From Chloroflexia bacterium (lineage in GTDB: Bacteria; Chloroflexota; Chloroflexia; Thermomicrobiales; UBA6265): DNA of 17,386 nucleotides. Position 1 is the stretch's first letter, and every line of letters starts with the position of its first letter. The stretch spans positions 1 to 17,386 of the forward strand of contig JACCYX010000075.1 of NCBI GenBank assembly GCA_013696265.1, read 5' to 3'. The notes beneath the pieces were generated by a model. That model was not told the DNA's origin. It saw only the letters and a program-made list of their open reading frames with translations, and ran no database searches. The position numbers were made by a program, and so were the translations under genes. Shown here one piece after another: positions 7,205 to 14,888 of this stretch.

Positions 7205-8629
7205 GTGAAGCGTTATCTTCCAAATCCCGTCAACGATCTGATGAAGGCGTCGTACACCGGGCAGCTGTCCCGGCGTGACGTCATGAAGCGGGGTGGCGCG
7301 CTGGGCTTGAGCGCAACCATGATGGGCACAATCCTGGCTTCGCACAACGCCGCCGCGCAGGATGCGTCACCGGCCGCCGAGCAGCCAGCCGGCTGGTCCG
7401 TGGTGATGCCCGCCGATCTCCCCGATCTCGCGGGTGTGGAGATTTCCGCAATGCTCGCCGCGGATGGACCGGGCGCACCGTTCGACCAGGCGGTCTGCGA
7501 CATGTTCGCCGAGGCCACGGGCGCTGTCGTCAACTACCTGCCGGGCGCCGAGTCAGCGACCGAGCGGCTCACCTTCTTGCAGCAGACGATGGCGGCCCAG
7601 TCCGCGGATGTGGATGTCGCCCAGATCGACGTGATTTGGCCGGGTATCTTCGCCGCCCACGCCGTCGACCTGAGCGACCAGGTGGGCGAGGTCGAGTTCT
7701 TCGAGCGCATCCAGGAAAACAACACGGTCGACGGCGCGCTCGTCGGTCTCCCGTGGTTCACCGATGCTGGTCTGCTCTACTACCGCACCGATCTCCTGGA
7801 GAAGTACGGCTTCGAGGGCCCGCCGGTGACCTGGCAGGAACTCACCGACATGGCGACGACGATCCAGGAAGGCGAAGTCGCCGCCAACTCGGCCTTCACC
7901 GGCTTCACGTTCCAGGGCGGCGCTTACGAAGGCCTGACCTGCAACGCCCTCGAATGGCAGTTCTCCAACGGCGGCGGCTCGATCATCGAACCCGATGGCA
8001 CCGTCTCGATGAACAACGACCAGGCCAAGGCCGCCCTCGAGTTGGCCGCTTCCTGGGTTGGCACCATCTCCCCGGAAGCCGTCACCGGCTACATGGAAGA
8101 AGATGCCCGCGGCATCTGGCAGGGCGGCAACTGCGCCTTCATGCGCAACTGGCCATACGCCTATGTGCTGAGCGCCGCGGACGACTCCGTCATTGCCGGC
8201 AACTTCGATATCACCCAACTCCCGATGGGCGACGGCGAGGGCGCCGCGCACGCCGCATGCCTTGGTGGCTGGCAGATGTTCGTTTCCCGTTACTCCGAGA
8301 ACCAGGACGCCGCCAAGGCGTTCGCGAAGTACATGGTTTCGCCGGAACTGCAGAAGGCGCGCGCGATCGAGCGCTCCGCCTTGCCGACGATCGGCTCCCT
8401 GTACGAGGATGAGGACATCCTGGCCGCCAACCCGTTCTTCGGAGACTTGTTCGACGTGTTTGAATCCGGGTCCGTCGCCCGGCCGTCCACGCCGTCGGCC
8501 GATCTCTACGGCGAAGTCTCGCTTGAGTACTTCACCGCCGTGAACGAGATCATGACCGGCGCCGCCGAGGTCGATGCACGAGTCGAGGACCTCGCGGCCG
8601 CGCTCGAAGACATCATGGCGGACGTCTAG
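7205..8629 (+). CDS. Carbohydrate ABC transporter substrate-binding protein 2 (Tat-exported paralogue)
   Basis: The 474-residue product aligns with binding protein 1 over its whole length, at roughly 85-90% identity judged by eye. The first 52 residues differ at only three positions, so export should be the same (Arg23-Arg24, cleavage near 51). Differences cluster between the signal peptide and about residue 140, and again near residues 300-350. From IDVIWPG (about 141) to about 300 the two are nearly the same. This copy has two cysteines its sister lacks, Cys310 in GGNCAF and Cys352 in AACLGG, besides the shared Cys98 and Cys246. The start is a GTG with AGGAGG (7190-7195) nine bases upstream. 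It is the binding protein nearest the permeases. Whether the paralogues bind different sugars cannot be told from sequence alone. Confidence 0.93.
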   Translation: MKRYLPNPVNDLMKASYTGQLSRRDVMKRGGALGLSATMMGTILASHNAAAQDASPAAEQPAGWSVVMPADLPDLAGVEISAMLAADGPGAPFDQAVCDMFAEATGAVVNYLPGAESATERLTFLQQTMAAQSADVDVAQIDVIWPGIFAAHAVDLSDQVGEVEFFERIQENNTVDGALVGLPWFTDAGLLYYRTDLLEKYGFEGPPVTWQELTDMATTIQEGEVAANSAFTGFTFQGGAYEGLTCNALEWQFSNGGGSIIEPDGTVSMNNDQAKAALELAASWVGTISPEAVTGYMEEDARGIWQGGNCAFMRNWPYAYVLSAADDSVIAGNFDITQLPMGDGEGAAHAACLGGWQMFVSRYSENQDAAKAFAKYMVSPELQKARAIERSALPTIGSLYEDEDILAANPFFGDLFDVFESGSVARPSTPSADLYGEVSLEYFTAVNEIMTGAAEVDARVEDLAAALEDIMADV

Positions 8630-8660
8630 GCCAGCCGGCTGGCGATGTAATGCATCTGGG

Positions 8661-8696
8661 ATCGGGCGGACTGCACTCTGGTGCGGTTCGCCCGAT
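8661..8696 (+). other. Intercistronic stem-loop between binding protein 2 and the permeases
   Basis: ATCGGGCG (8661-8668) pairs with CGCCCGAT (8689-8696). The interior adds GCAC/GTGC and AC/GT pairs with small mismatches around a four-base loop. No T-run follows, so read-through into the permease gene is expected. In sugar-importer operons such hairpins often protect the upstream binding-protein mRNA and lower permease expression (established for malE-malF); its use here is inference. Confidence 0.55.
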
Positions 8697-8724
8697 TCGC
8701 CCTATCTGACAGGGGGTTTAAACC

Positions 8725-9696
8725 ATGGAGCCAGACATCAGTGCGGTCGAGGTAAGACCCGCGACCCCGAGAACCTCGGAGAAGAAACGGTTCTCGGCCT
8801 GGTCCGGCCCCAAGACCGCCGTTGGTCGGCAGCAGGAACGGCTGGGCTGGCTCCTTGTCCTGCCCAGCCTGATCGTGGTCTTCGCCGTCGCCATCTACCC
8901 CCTGTTCGAAACGTTCCGTTTGAGCTTCACGAACCAGCGCCTCGCGAGCGTTCGCGAAGTGCGCAACGTGGGTTGGGAGAATTATACCTCCCTGTTCGAG
9001 GACGACCTGTGGTGGACCGCGATGCGGAACACCATCATCTTCACGGTTTCGTCCGTCACGATCGAAGCGGTGTTGGGTATGGTCGTGGCGCTGACGATTC
9101 ATTCCGCGTTCAGGGGCCGCGGCCTGGTCCGCACCTCGATGCTGGTGCCGTGGGCGATCCCAACCGTTGTGTCCTCACTGTTGTGGGATTGGATGTTGAA
9201 TGACCGCTATGGCGTCATCAACTCGATCTTCATCCGGCTTGGCTTGATGGCCGATGATCGCAACTTTTCCTGGATCACCAACCGGGGCACGGCAATGATC
9301 GCCGTTGTTGCCATCGATGTCTGGAAAACGACGCCGTTCATGGCATTGCTCATCCTGGCCGGGCTGCAGATCATCCCCGGTGACGTCTACGAAGCCGCCT
9401 ACGTCGACGGCGCCAGCAAGTGGCAGCAGTTTTGGCAGATGACGCTGCCGCTCGTCAAGCCCGCCCTGCTCGTGGCCCTCATCTTCCGGACGATGGATTC
9501 CTTCCGCGTGTTCGACCTCATTTACGTGCTGAAGCAGGGGTCCACCGACACCATGACGGTGGCGATCTACACGTATCAACTGCTGATCCAGTCATCCCGC
9601 CTGGGGGCAGGGTCCGCCGCCGCCGTGTTCATCTTCGTCTGTATCGGGTTGATGGTCTTCGGCTATTCGCGATTGATCACGGTTGAGGAGAATTAG
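8725..9696 (+). CDS. Sugar ABC transporter permease (MalF-type, first subunit)
   Basis: This 323-residue inner-membrane protein is a binding-protein-dependent permease (COG1175-like), one half of the membrane channel for the sugar importer. About six hydrophobic helices can be seen, near residues 41-61, 103-126, 138-157, 190-214, 243-258 and 296-315. The EAA loop that docks the ATPase is clear: EAAYVDGASKW followed by LPLVKP, residues 223-246. A hydrophilic N-terminal tail of about 40 residues precedes the first helix. The ATG has AGGGGG (8711-8716) eight bases upstream. The second permease starts two bases after this stop, so the two are translationally coupled. It lies 95 bases after binding protein 2, across a stem-loop. 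Confidence 0.93.
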   Translation: MEPDISAVEVRPATPRTSEKKRFSAWSGPKTAVGRQQERLGWLLVLPSLIVVFAVAIYPLFETFRLSFTNQRLASVREVRNVGWENYTSLFEDDLWWTAMRNTIIFTVSSVTIEAVLGMVVALTIHSAFRGRGLVRTSMLVPWAIPTVVSSLLWDWMLNDRYGVINSIFIRLGLMADDRNFSWITNRGTAMIAVVAIDVWKTTPFMALLILAGLQIIPGDVYEAAYVDGASKWQQFWQMTLPLVKPALLVALIFRTMDSFRVFDLIYVLKQGSTDTMTVAIYTYQLLIQSSRLGAGSAAAVFIFVCIGLMVFGYSRLITVEEN

Positions 9697-9698
9697 CG

Positions 9699-10634
9699 AT
9701 GAGTATGTCCATCGAGCCCAACCGGATCAATTCGATCCAGACGTCTGAAAGCGAGCTGGAGCAAATCCGATCGTCGTACACGAAGTCCAGCAAGTCATCG
9801 TTGCCCGACATTCTCGGCAAGGTCGGCTTTTGGCTCCTGATCGCGTTCATCGTGGTCTACACGCTCTTCCCGTTCTACTGGGCGATCGTGTCGTCCCTGA
9901 CGCCGACCAATGACCTGTTCGTGACGCCCGTCCGGTTCTGGCCGCAGAGCGTCACGTTGGATCACTACCGAACCGTCTTCACTGACGGTGGGTTTATGCG
10001 GGCGCTCCTCAATTCGGCGATCGTCTCGTTCAGCGTCGTGGTGCTGGCGCTGTTGCTTGGGACGCTGGGGGCATACGCGCTCGGGCGGCTGCATTTCCGT
10101 GGCCGCACCGTTGTGCTGTACCTCATCCTCTCGATGACGATGTTCCCGGCGATCGCGATTCTCGGCTCGCTCTTCCAGATGATGCAGAATTTCGGCGCCT
10201 ACAACACGCTTTGGGGTTTGGTGATCGTCTACCTCACGTTCACGCTGCCGTTCACGGTTTGGGTGCTGACGAACTTTTTCCGGGCGATGCCGGCCGAACT
10301 GGAGCAAGCGGCGCTAGTCGATGGCGCGACACCGATGCGCGCCCTCTGGGACATCCTGATGCCGCTCGCGATTCCGGGCATGGTCACGACCGCCTTGCTC
10401 GCCTTCATCGCGGCCTGGTCGGAATACCTGTACGCGCGGACCTTTACGCTGACGAACAGTTCGAAAACGGTCCAGGTGGCGATAGCCGACTTCACCGGGA
10501 ACCAGCAGTTCGAACTGCCGTTCGCGGTCCGCATGGCGGCGGCGGTTGTTGTCACGGTCCCCCTCCTGGTTGGCGTGCTGCTGGTGCAAAAGCGGATCAT
10601 CGCCGGACTCACCGCGGGCGCCGTCAAGGGTTAG
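9699..10634 (+). CDS. Sugar ABC transporter permease (MalG-type, second subunit)
   Basis: The 311-residue product is the partner permease (COG0395-like) that would pair with the preceding subunit. Hydrophobic segments lie near residues 43-65, 101-127, 137-160, 169-192, 223-245 and 280-300. The EAA-type loop appears as EQAALVDGATPMRALW followed by MPLAIPG, starting at residue 202; the first Ala of EAA is Gln, a common variant in this subfamily. A polar N-terminal tail of about 40 residues is somewhat long. The ATG has AGGAG (9686-9690) eight bases upstream, inside the end of the previous gene. No ATP-binding subunit follows; the operon ends at a strong terminator, so the importer probably borrows a shared MsmX/UgpC-type ATPase encoded elsewhere. 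Confidence 0.93.
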   Translation: MSMSIEPNRINSIQTSESELEQIRSSYTKSSKSSLPDILGKVGFWLLIAFIVVYTLFPFYWAIVSSLTPTNDLFVTPVRFWPQSVTLDHYRTVFTDGGFMRALLNSAIVSFSVVVLALLLGTLGAYALGRLHFRGRTVVLYLILSMTMFPAIAILGSLFQMMQNFGAYNTLWGLVIVYLTFTLPFTVWVLTNFFRAMPAELEQAALVDGATPMRALWDILMPLAIPGMVTTALLAFIAAWSEYLYARTFTLTNSSKTVQVAIADFTGNQQFELPFAVRMAAAVVVTVPLLVGVLLVQKRIIAGLTAGAVKG

Positions 10635-10655
10635 CCAGAACGGATGTATGCGAGA

Positions 10656-10682
10656 GGGCGGACTTCGTGTCCGCCCTTTCTT
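10656..10682 (+). terminator. Intrinsic terminator of the sugar importer operon
   Basis: A perfect 8-bp stem (GGGCGGAC at 10656-10663 and GTCCGCCC at 10669-10676) with loop TTCGT is followed directly by TTTCTT. It lies 21 bases after the MalG-type stop codon, and its T-run overlaps the stop codon of the convergent DUF3995-like gene. Confidence 0.85.
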
Positions 10683-11148
10683 ATGCCAGGAATGTCTTTC
10701 TTTCGCGCCGGTGGCACCACGCCGTTCCCAGGAACAACACCCCGCCCACCAACCAGATCGGTCCCCACAGAACGAGATACCAGACGGTGCTGTCGTCCCG
10801 GTTGCCCATCACACCGTTGAGCATGAGAACCGCACCGAACATGTCGCCCAGCCCGTACAAGGTTAGGCAGACGCCGCCAAGCCAGGTGAGCATGGAAACA
10901 ACTCGCCTCGGTATGGTGAGCCAGAGGTCGAACGCGAGGGCCAGCGGGACGAGGCCGCCGATGACCTTGACCACCGCCGTGACCCACAGGATGGCGATGA
11001 ACGAAAGTTCCCGTCGCTCCGCCTGCTCACGCAATGAAGGCGAAAGCTGATCCGCGCCGATCATGCCACCCAACGCCCAATACATGCTCAACAAACCGAA
11101 TGCCAACGCCCAAGCGAAGGCGGCCACCGCGAATCGTTTCATCTGCAT
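10681..11148 (-). CDS. DUF3995-like small integral membrane protein
   Basis: The 155-residue protein has four predicted transmembrane helices (about 7-29, 52-74, 83-110 and 123-144) and a basic C-terminal tail (CHRRERK). The YWALGG segment at about 23-28 in helix 1 and the four-helix layout resemble DUF3995 proteins, which have no established function. A second in-frame ATG lies six bases further in. Neither start has a strong ribosome site; GAGAGGG about 14 bases upstream is the best available. It is downstream of recJ on the same strand with a 63-base gap, so co-transcription is possible, though no functional link is evident. It converges on the sugar operon terminator. Confidence 0.75.
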   Translation of the reverse strand: MQMKRFAVAAFAWALAFGLLSMYWALGGMIGADQLSPSLREQAERRELSFIAILWVTAVVKVIGGLVPLALAFDLWLTIPRRVVSMLTWLGGVCLTLYGLGDMFGAVLMLNGVMGNRDDSTVWYLVLWGPIWLVGGVLFLGTAWCHRRERKTFLA

Positions 11149-11172
11149 GGCGGCTTGCCGATCCCTCTCATT

Positions 11173-11207
11173 GGCAACCGGGGCATCCGAGTTCCGTACG
11201 GGTTGCC
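11173..11207. other. Weak stem-loop in the recJ-DUF3995 gap
   Basis: GGCAACC (11173-11179) and GGTTGCC (11201-11207) form a 7-bp stem with a 21-base loop in the 63-base gap between two minus-strand genes. No T-run follows on the minus strand. It may modulate read-through or be incidental. Confidence 0.25.
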
Positions 11208-11211
11208 GATC

Positions 11212-12942
11212 TCAGGATGCGCGGAACTCGTCCAGCACCATTTGCGGGCGCTCCTGACCGTTCCACGAATTGATCTCCAGCCGGCCGATCAGGTCGATCG
11301 TGCGGCACCCCACCAAGTCCCGCGAGCGTTCCGCCGCACCCCAGAAAATCGCCTCGACCTGGCGATTCCCCGCCCTCGCAAAAATTTTGAGGTGACTCCG
11401 ATCCTGGCCCAGGACGGTGTAGCGGAGGAGTTCGGCCCGCTTGACCCAGAGGACTGGCTGCTCGTTGCCGCGCCCGAACGGTTCCATCCGGCCCAGCTCA
11501 CGCACGGTTTCTAGCGTCAGGTAGTCGGAAGGCAGCGTGGCGTCGATCCGAAGGTGCCGTGGGGCGGGCACCGTGACGCCCGCCGATCGCATCGTGTCGG
11601 CGAGGTGCGCTTCCAGCGCGGGCAAGTTGCCGGCGACAAGCGACAAGCCCGCCGCCAGGCTGTGGCCGCCGAATCTGATCATCAACGATTCGACCGATTG
11701 CAACGTTTCCACCAGGTTGATGCCCTCGACCGACCGCGCGGAGCCCCACAGCACCCCGTCCTCCTCCCGGAACAGCAGAACCGGCCGCCGCACCTCCTCG
11801 ACCAGTCTCGACGCCACCGCCCCGACCAAGCCGGATTCCCAGCCCGGATGCTGGACCGCGACGACCGGCCTGGCCTGCCAGCCGGGTTGGCGGACGATCG
11901 CCTCCCAGGCTTCGGCATGGACCTGGGAGCTTCTCGACCGGCGCCGGATGTTGACCTGTTCGAGTTCCTGGGCGAGACGCCGCGCCTCGACCGGGCTGTC
12001 CGTTGTCAGTAGGTCGAACGTTAGCCGCGGGCTGCCCATCCTGCCCGCGGCGTTGATCCGGGGAGCCAGCGCGAACGACAGGTTCGTGGCCGAAATTGAC
12101 GATGATTTCAAACCGGCCGCTTCGATCAGGGCCGCGACACCGGTTCGCGGCGCGGTCCGCATCCGCTCGATGCCGCGCGCCACCAGGTTCCGGTTCGCCC
12201 CGGTCAACGGGGCCACATCGGCCACGGTGCCCAAAGCGACGAGGTCGAGCAAGGATGAAGCATCGGCCGGATCGCCGTCCGTCACCGCTATTCCGCGCGC
12301 GGCCATGGCGGCGACGAGCAGCCAGGTGACACCGGCGGCGGTCAGGACGTGCCAGGCCGGATCGTCGCCGAGTTGCGGCGAGACGGTGATCGCGGTTGGC
12401 GGGCCATCGTCCCGCATGTGGTGGTGATCGAGGATGACCAGGTCCATGCCCTGTCCGGCGATGACCGCCGCGCTCTGGTGGTCGGTGCTGCCGCAATCGA
12501 CCGCGATCACCAGCGATACCCCGGCGTCCCTGAACTCCTCGATCGCGGTGTCGTTCAGGCCATAGCCCTCGGTCCGGTCCGGCAAGCGGGGAATCACTCG
12601 ATCCGGTACCAGGGAAGATCGAAGCGCGAGGGTCAGGATCGTGGTCGAGGTGATGCCGTCGGCATCGTAATCGCCGAAGATGCCGATGCGCTCCTCGCGC
12701 TGGACCGCGAGCACGACCCGCTCCACTGCGTCTTGCATGTTGGGAATCCGGTACGGGTCGGGAGTCGGTTGCCGCGCCGGTTCCATGAAGGCGGCGACAT
12801 CGGCCGCCGTGCGTAGGCCGCGACGGTAGAGGATCGCCGCCACGAGCGGGTGCGGATCGAGATCGCGCCAATTGGACTGAGGGGGAATGACGTCGGGTTC
12901 GATCAGCTCCGGGCGCGAATCGATCGGTTGCGAAATGCGCAT
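11212..12942 (-). CDS. recJ: Single-stranded-DNA-specific exonuclease RecJ
   Basis: RecJ degrades single-stranded DNA 5' to 3' in recombinational and mismatch repair, in the cytosol, using two metal ions. The 576-residue product is the usual bacterial length and shows the DHH-family motifs in order: GDYDADG (90-96), VDCG (148-151), the DHH signature in LDHHH (171-175), GTVADVAPL (238-246) and RINAAGRM (295-302). The DHHA1 part follows, with GLVGAVASRLVEE, GSARSVEGIN and FGGHSLAAGL (GGH at 425-427), and a C-terminal OB-like region. I chose the ATG at 12940-12942 (MRISQPID) because AAGG lies a few bases upstream and the longer open frame begins with low-quality sequence that overlaps a palindromic repeat. 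It is divergent from the PYROXD2-like gene. Confidence 0.95.
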   Translation of the reverse strand: MRISQPIDSRPELIEPDVIPPQSNWRDLDPHPLVAAILYRRGLRTAADVAAFMEPARQPTPDPYRIPNMQDAVERVVLAVQREERIGIFGDYDADGITSTTILTLALRSSLVPDRVIPRLPDRTEGYGLNDTAIEEFRDAGVSLVIAVDCGSTDHQSAAVIAGQGMDLVILDHHHMRDDGPPTAITVSPQLGDDPAWHVLTAAGVTWLLVAAMAARGIAVTDGDPADASSLLDLVALGTVADVAPLTGANRNLVARGIERMRTAPRTGVAALIEAAGLKSSSISATNLSFALAPRINAAGRMGSPRLTFDLLTTDSPVEARRLAQELEQVNIRRRSRSSQVHAEAWEAIVRQPGWQARPVVAVQHPGWESGLVGAVASRLVEEVRRPVLLFREEDGVLWGSARSVEGINLVETLQSVESLMIRFGGHSLAAGLSLVAGNLPALEAHLADTMRSAGVTVPAPRHLRIDATLPSDYLTLETVRELGRMEPFGRGNEQPVLWVKRAELLRYTVLGQDRSHLKIFARAGNRQVEAIFWGAAERSRDLVGCRTIDLIGRLEINSWNGQERPQMVLDEFRAS

Positions 12943-13047
12943 CGAGAGCCTTGCCTGTGTACGAACACTGAACGACCAGCCGTGGCATGGTAGCACGCGG
13001 GGTTGGGCCGCGGCGCTTGTCTCGGATCCAGAGGCAGCATCGCGTTT

Positions 13048-13114
13048 TCGTAGCGGAGGCCCCGTGTGGCCTCCCGCAGAAGGGGCGGGCCGGCACACGG
13101 GCCGGCCCCTACGA
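13048..13114. repeat. 67-bp palindromic repeat with two GC hairpins
   Basis: The ends are TCGTAG (13048-13053) and CTACGA (13109-13114), a perfect inverted pair. Inside are two hairpins: GGAGGCC/GGCCTCC (13055-13074) and a GGCCGGC-rich palindrome (about 13082-13110, AGGGGC pairing with GCCCCT). Outward GTAGGGGC-type ends are reminiscent of short intergenic repeats in Chloroflexota genomes; that is from memory. It lies in the 323-bp gap 12943-13265 between divergent recJ and the oxidoreductase, and nothing else there is recognisable. Confidence 0.55.
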
Positions 13115-13265
13115 CAATCTGGGACGCGGACGGACCGTCACAACGTTGGTAACCAACGACCGTATGGGAGTCTCCGGTCCTGAAATCCGGTTGCTCACCG
13201 GGCGAGTGGCGAACACAATACGCACATTGCAACAGATCGAACGACGAAAGGTGCTGGAGCTCGAC

Positions 13266-14828
13266 ATGACGCATGCCGCGAACACGCACTACGATGCCAT
13301 CATCGTCGGCTCCGGCCACAACGGGCTGATCGCCGCCGGCTACCTGGCGCGGGCCGGCAAGCGCGTGCTCGTGTTGGAGCGGCGCGACATCATCGGCGGG
13401 GCGACCGTCACCGAATCTCCCTTTCCCGGCTACCACCTCTCGACTTGCTCGTACGTCTGCAACCTGCTCCTGCCGGAGGTGATCCGGGATTTCGACCTTG
13501 TCCGGCGCGGCTACGATATCCGTCCGTTCGATCCCACCTATTTCGCGCCGTTTCCCGATGGCCGATTTTTCATTGCGTCGCTCGACGGGGCGAAAACGCG
13601 CGAGCAAATCGCCAAATTTTCGAGCCGCGATGTCGCCGCCTACGATGCCTACTGGGAGATGTGGGACCGGATTCTGGCCCGGATGCAGCCGTTGCTTCGG
13701 CAGGCGCTGCCAACCGAAGGTCAGTTCGCCGAAGCGTTCGACAGGCCCCAGGGCGAGGAAGACTGGCACACCCTGACGCGGGCCAGCATCGCCGAGGTGC
13801 TGGACCGCTACTTCGAGTCGGACGAGATCAAGGCCCCGCTGTCCACCGGCGGCGTGATCGGGGTGAACGCCGGACCGTACGATCCCGGCACCGCCTACGT
13901 CAAGTTCCACCACCTGATCGGCAATGTCGGCGGGCACCAGGGCGCCTGGGGATTCGTGCGCGGCGGGATGGGCACCGTCTCCCGTACGCTGGCTGAGGCC
14001 GGCGAAGAATGGGGCGTCGAAATCCTGACCGCGGCGATCGTGGCCGAAATCGACATCGCCGATGGCCGGGTGAGAGGCGTGCGCCTGGAGGATGGACGCC
14101 GCTTCACGTCCGATGTGGTGCTCTCCAATGCCGATCCCCAGCGCACCTTCCTGGGGATGGTGGGCGAGCGACATCTGCCTAACGACTACGTCGACGGCAT
14201 CCGGGCGATCCGGCACAAGGGTTCGGTGGTCAAGGTCCTGCTTGGGCTCGGCGAGCTTCCGGATTTCCTCGCCTGTCCCGGCACGGAGGTGGGACCGCAA
14301 CACACTGGCGGCATCGTAATCAACCCTTCCATGGCCTATCTCGACGCCGCCTGGCGGGACTGCCAGGCCGGGCAGCCGTCGCGGCGGCCATTTATGGACT
14401 GCTACATCCAGAGCGCGACCGAGGATGGCCTGGCGCCGGAAGGGAAACACACGATGAGCCTTTTCGTGCAGTACGCGCCGTACGACCTGGCCGAGGGAAC
14501 GTGGGACGAGCGGCGCGACGAGATCGGCGCCAACATCGTCGCCACGCTGGCGGAGTACGCCCCAAATGTCACGAACGCGATCGAGCACATCCAGGTGCTT
14601 GGACCGCCGGACATCGAGCGGACGATCGGCATCACTGGCGGTAACATTTTCCACGGCGAGATCATGCCGGACCAAATGTTCACGGGTAGGCCCGTACCTC
14701 GCTATCCCAGCTACGCCACACCAGTCGACGGCCTGTATCTCTGCGGCAGCGGCGCCTGGCCCGGCGGCGCGGTCTTTGGCGCGCCAGGCCGCAACTGCGC
14801 GAAGCAGGTGCTGGCGGACCTATCCTGA
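13266..14828 (+). CDS. PYROXD2-like FAD-dependent oxidoreductase (phytoene desaturase superfamily)
   Basis: The 520-residue protein belongs to the COG1233 group (phytoene-desaturase/PYROXD2-like flavoproteins). The dinucleotide-binding Rossmann motif is GSGHNG (15-20), with the acidic strand end VLVLERR (34-40) and DIIGGATVTE that bind FAD. The C-terminal signature LYLCGSGAWPGG...GAPGRN (about residues 490-511) and RPVPRYPSYATPVDGLY resemble PYROXD2 more than the carotenoid desaturases CrtI/CrtN. The substrate is unknown, and no carotenoid gene is nearby. The start is an ATG with GGAG (13256-13259) six bases upstream. The frame stays open upstream to 12987, but that part crosses the palindromic repeat and has no family similarity. 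The methyltransferase gene follows on the same strand. Confidence 0.9.
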   Translation: MTHAANTHYDAIIVGSGHNGLIAAGYLARAGKRVLVLERRDIIGGATVTESPFPGYHLSTCSYVCNLLLPEVIRDFDLVRRGYDIRPFDPTYFAPFPDGRFFIASLDGAKTREQIAKFSSRDVAAYDAYWEMWDRILARMQPLLRQALPTEGQFAEAFDRPQGEEDWHTLTRASIAEVLDRYFESDEIKAPLSTGGVIGVNAGPYDPGTAYVKFHHLIGNVGGHQGAWGFVRGGMGTVSRTLAEAGEEWGVEILTAAIVAEIDIADGRVRGVRLEDGRRFTSDVVLSNADPQRTFLGMVGERHLPNDYVDGIRAIRHKGSVVKVLLGLGELPDFLACPGTEVGPQHTGGIVINPSMAYLDAAWRDCQAGQPSRRPFMDCYIQSATEDGLAPEGKHTMSLFVQYAPYDLAEGTWDERRDEIGANIVATLAEYAPNVTNAIEHIQVLGPPDIERTIGITGGNIFHGEIMPDQMFTGRPVPRYPSYATPVDGLYLCGSGAWPGGAVFGAPGRNCAKQVLADLS

Positions 14829-14888
14829 CCGAATGGTTTGCTTCGCAATAGGCATGGAACAGGTTGGGAGGCGGGGAGGTGTCGACGT

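Noticed and set aside
12987..13265. Extended N-terminus for the PYROXD2-like protein.
   Set aside because: The sequence crosses a palindromic repeat and lacks family similarity; the FAD motif sits at the normal distance from the ATG at 13266.
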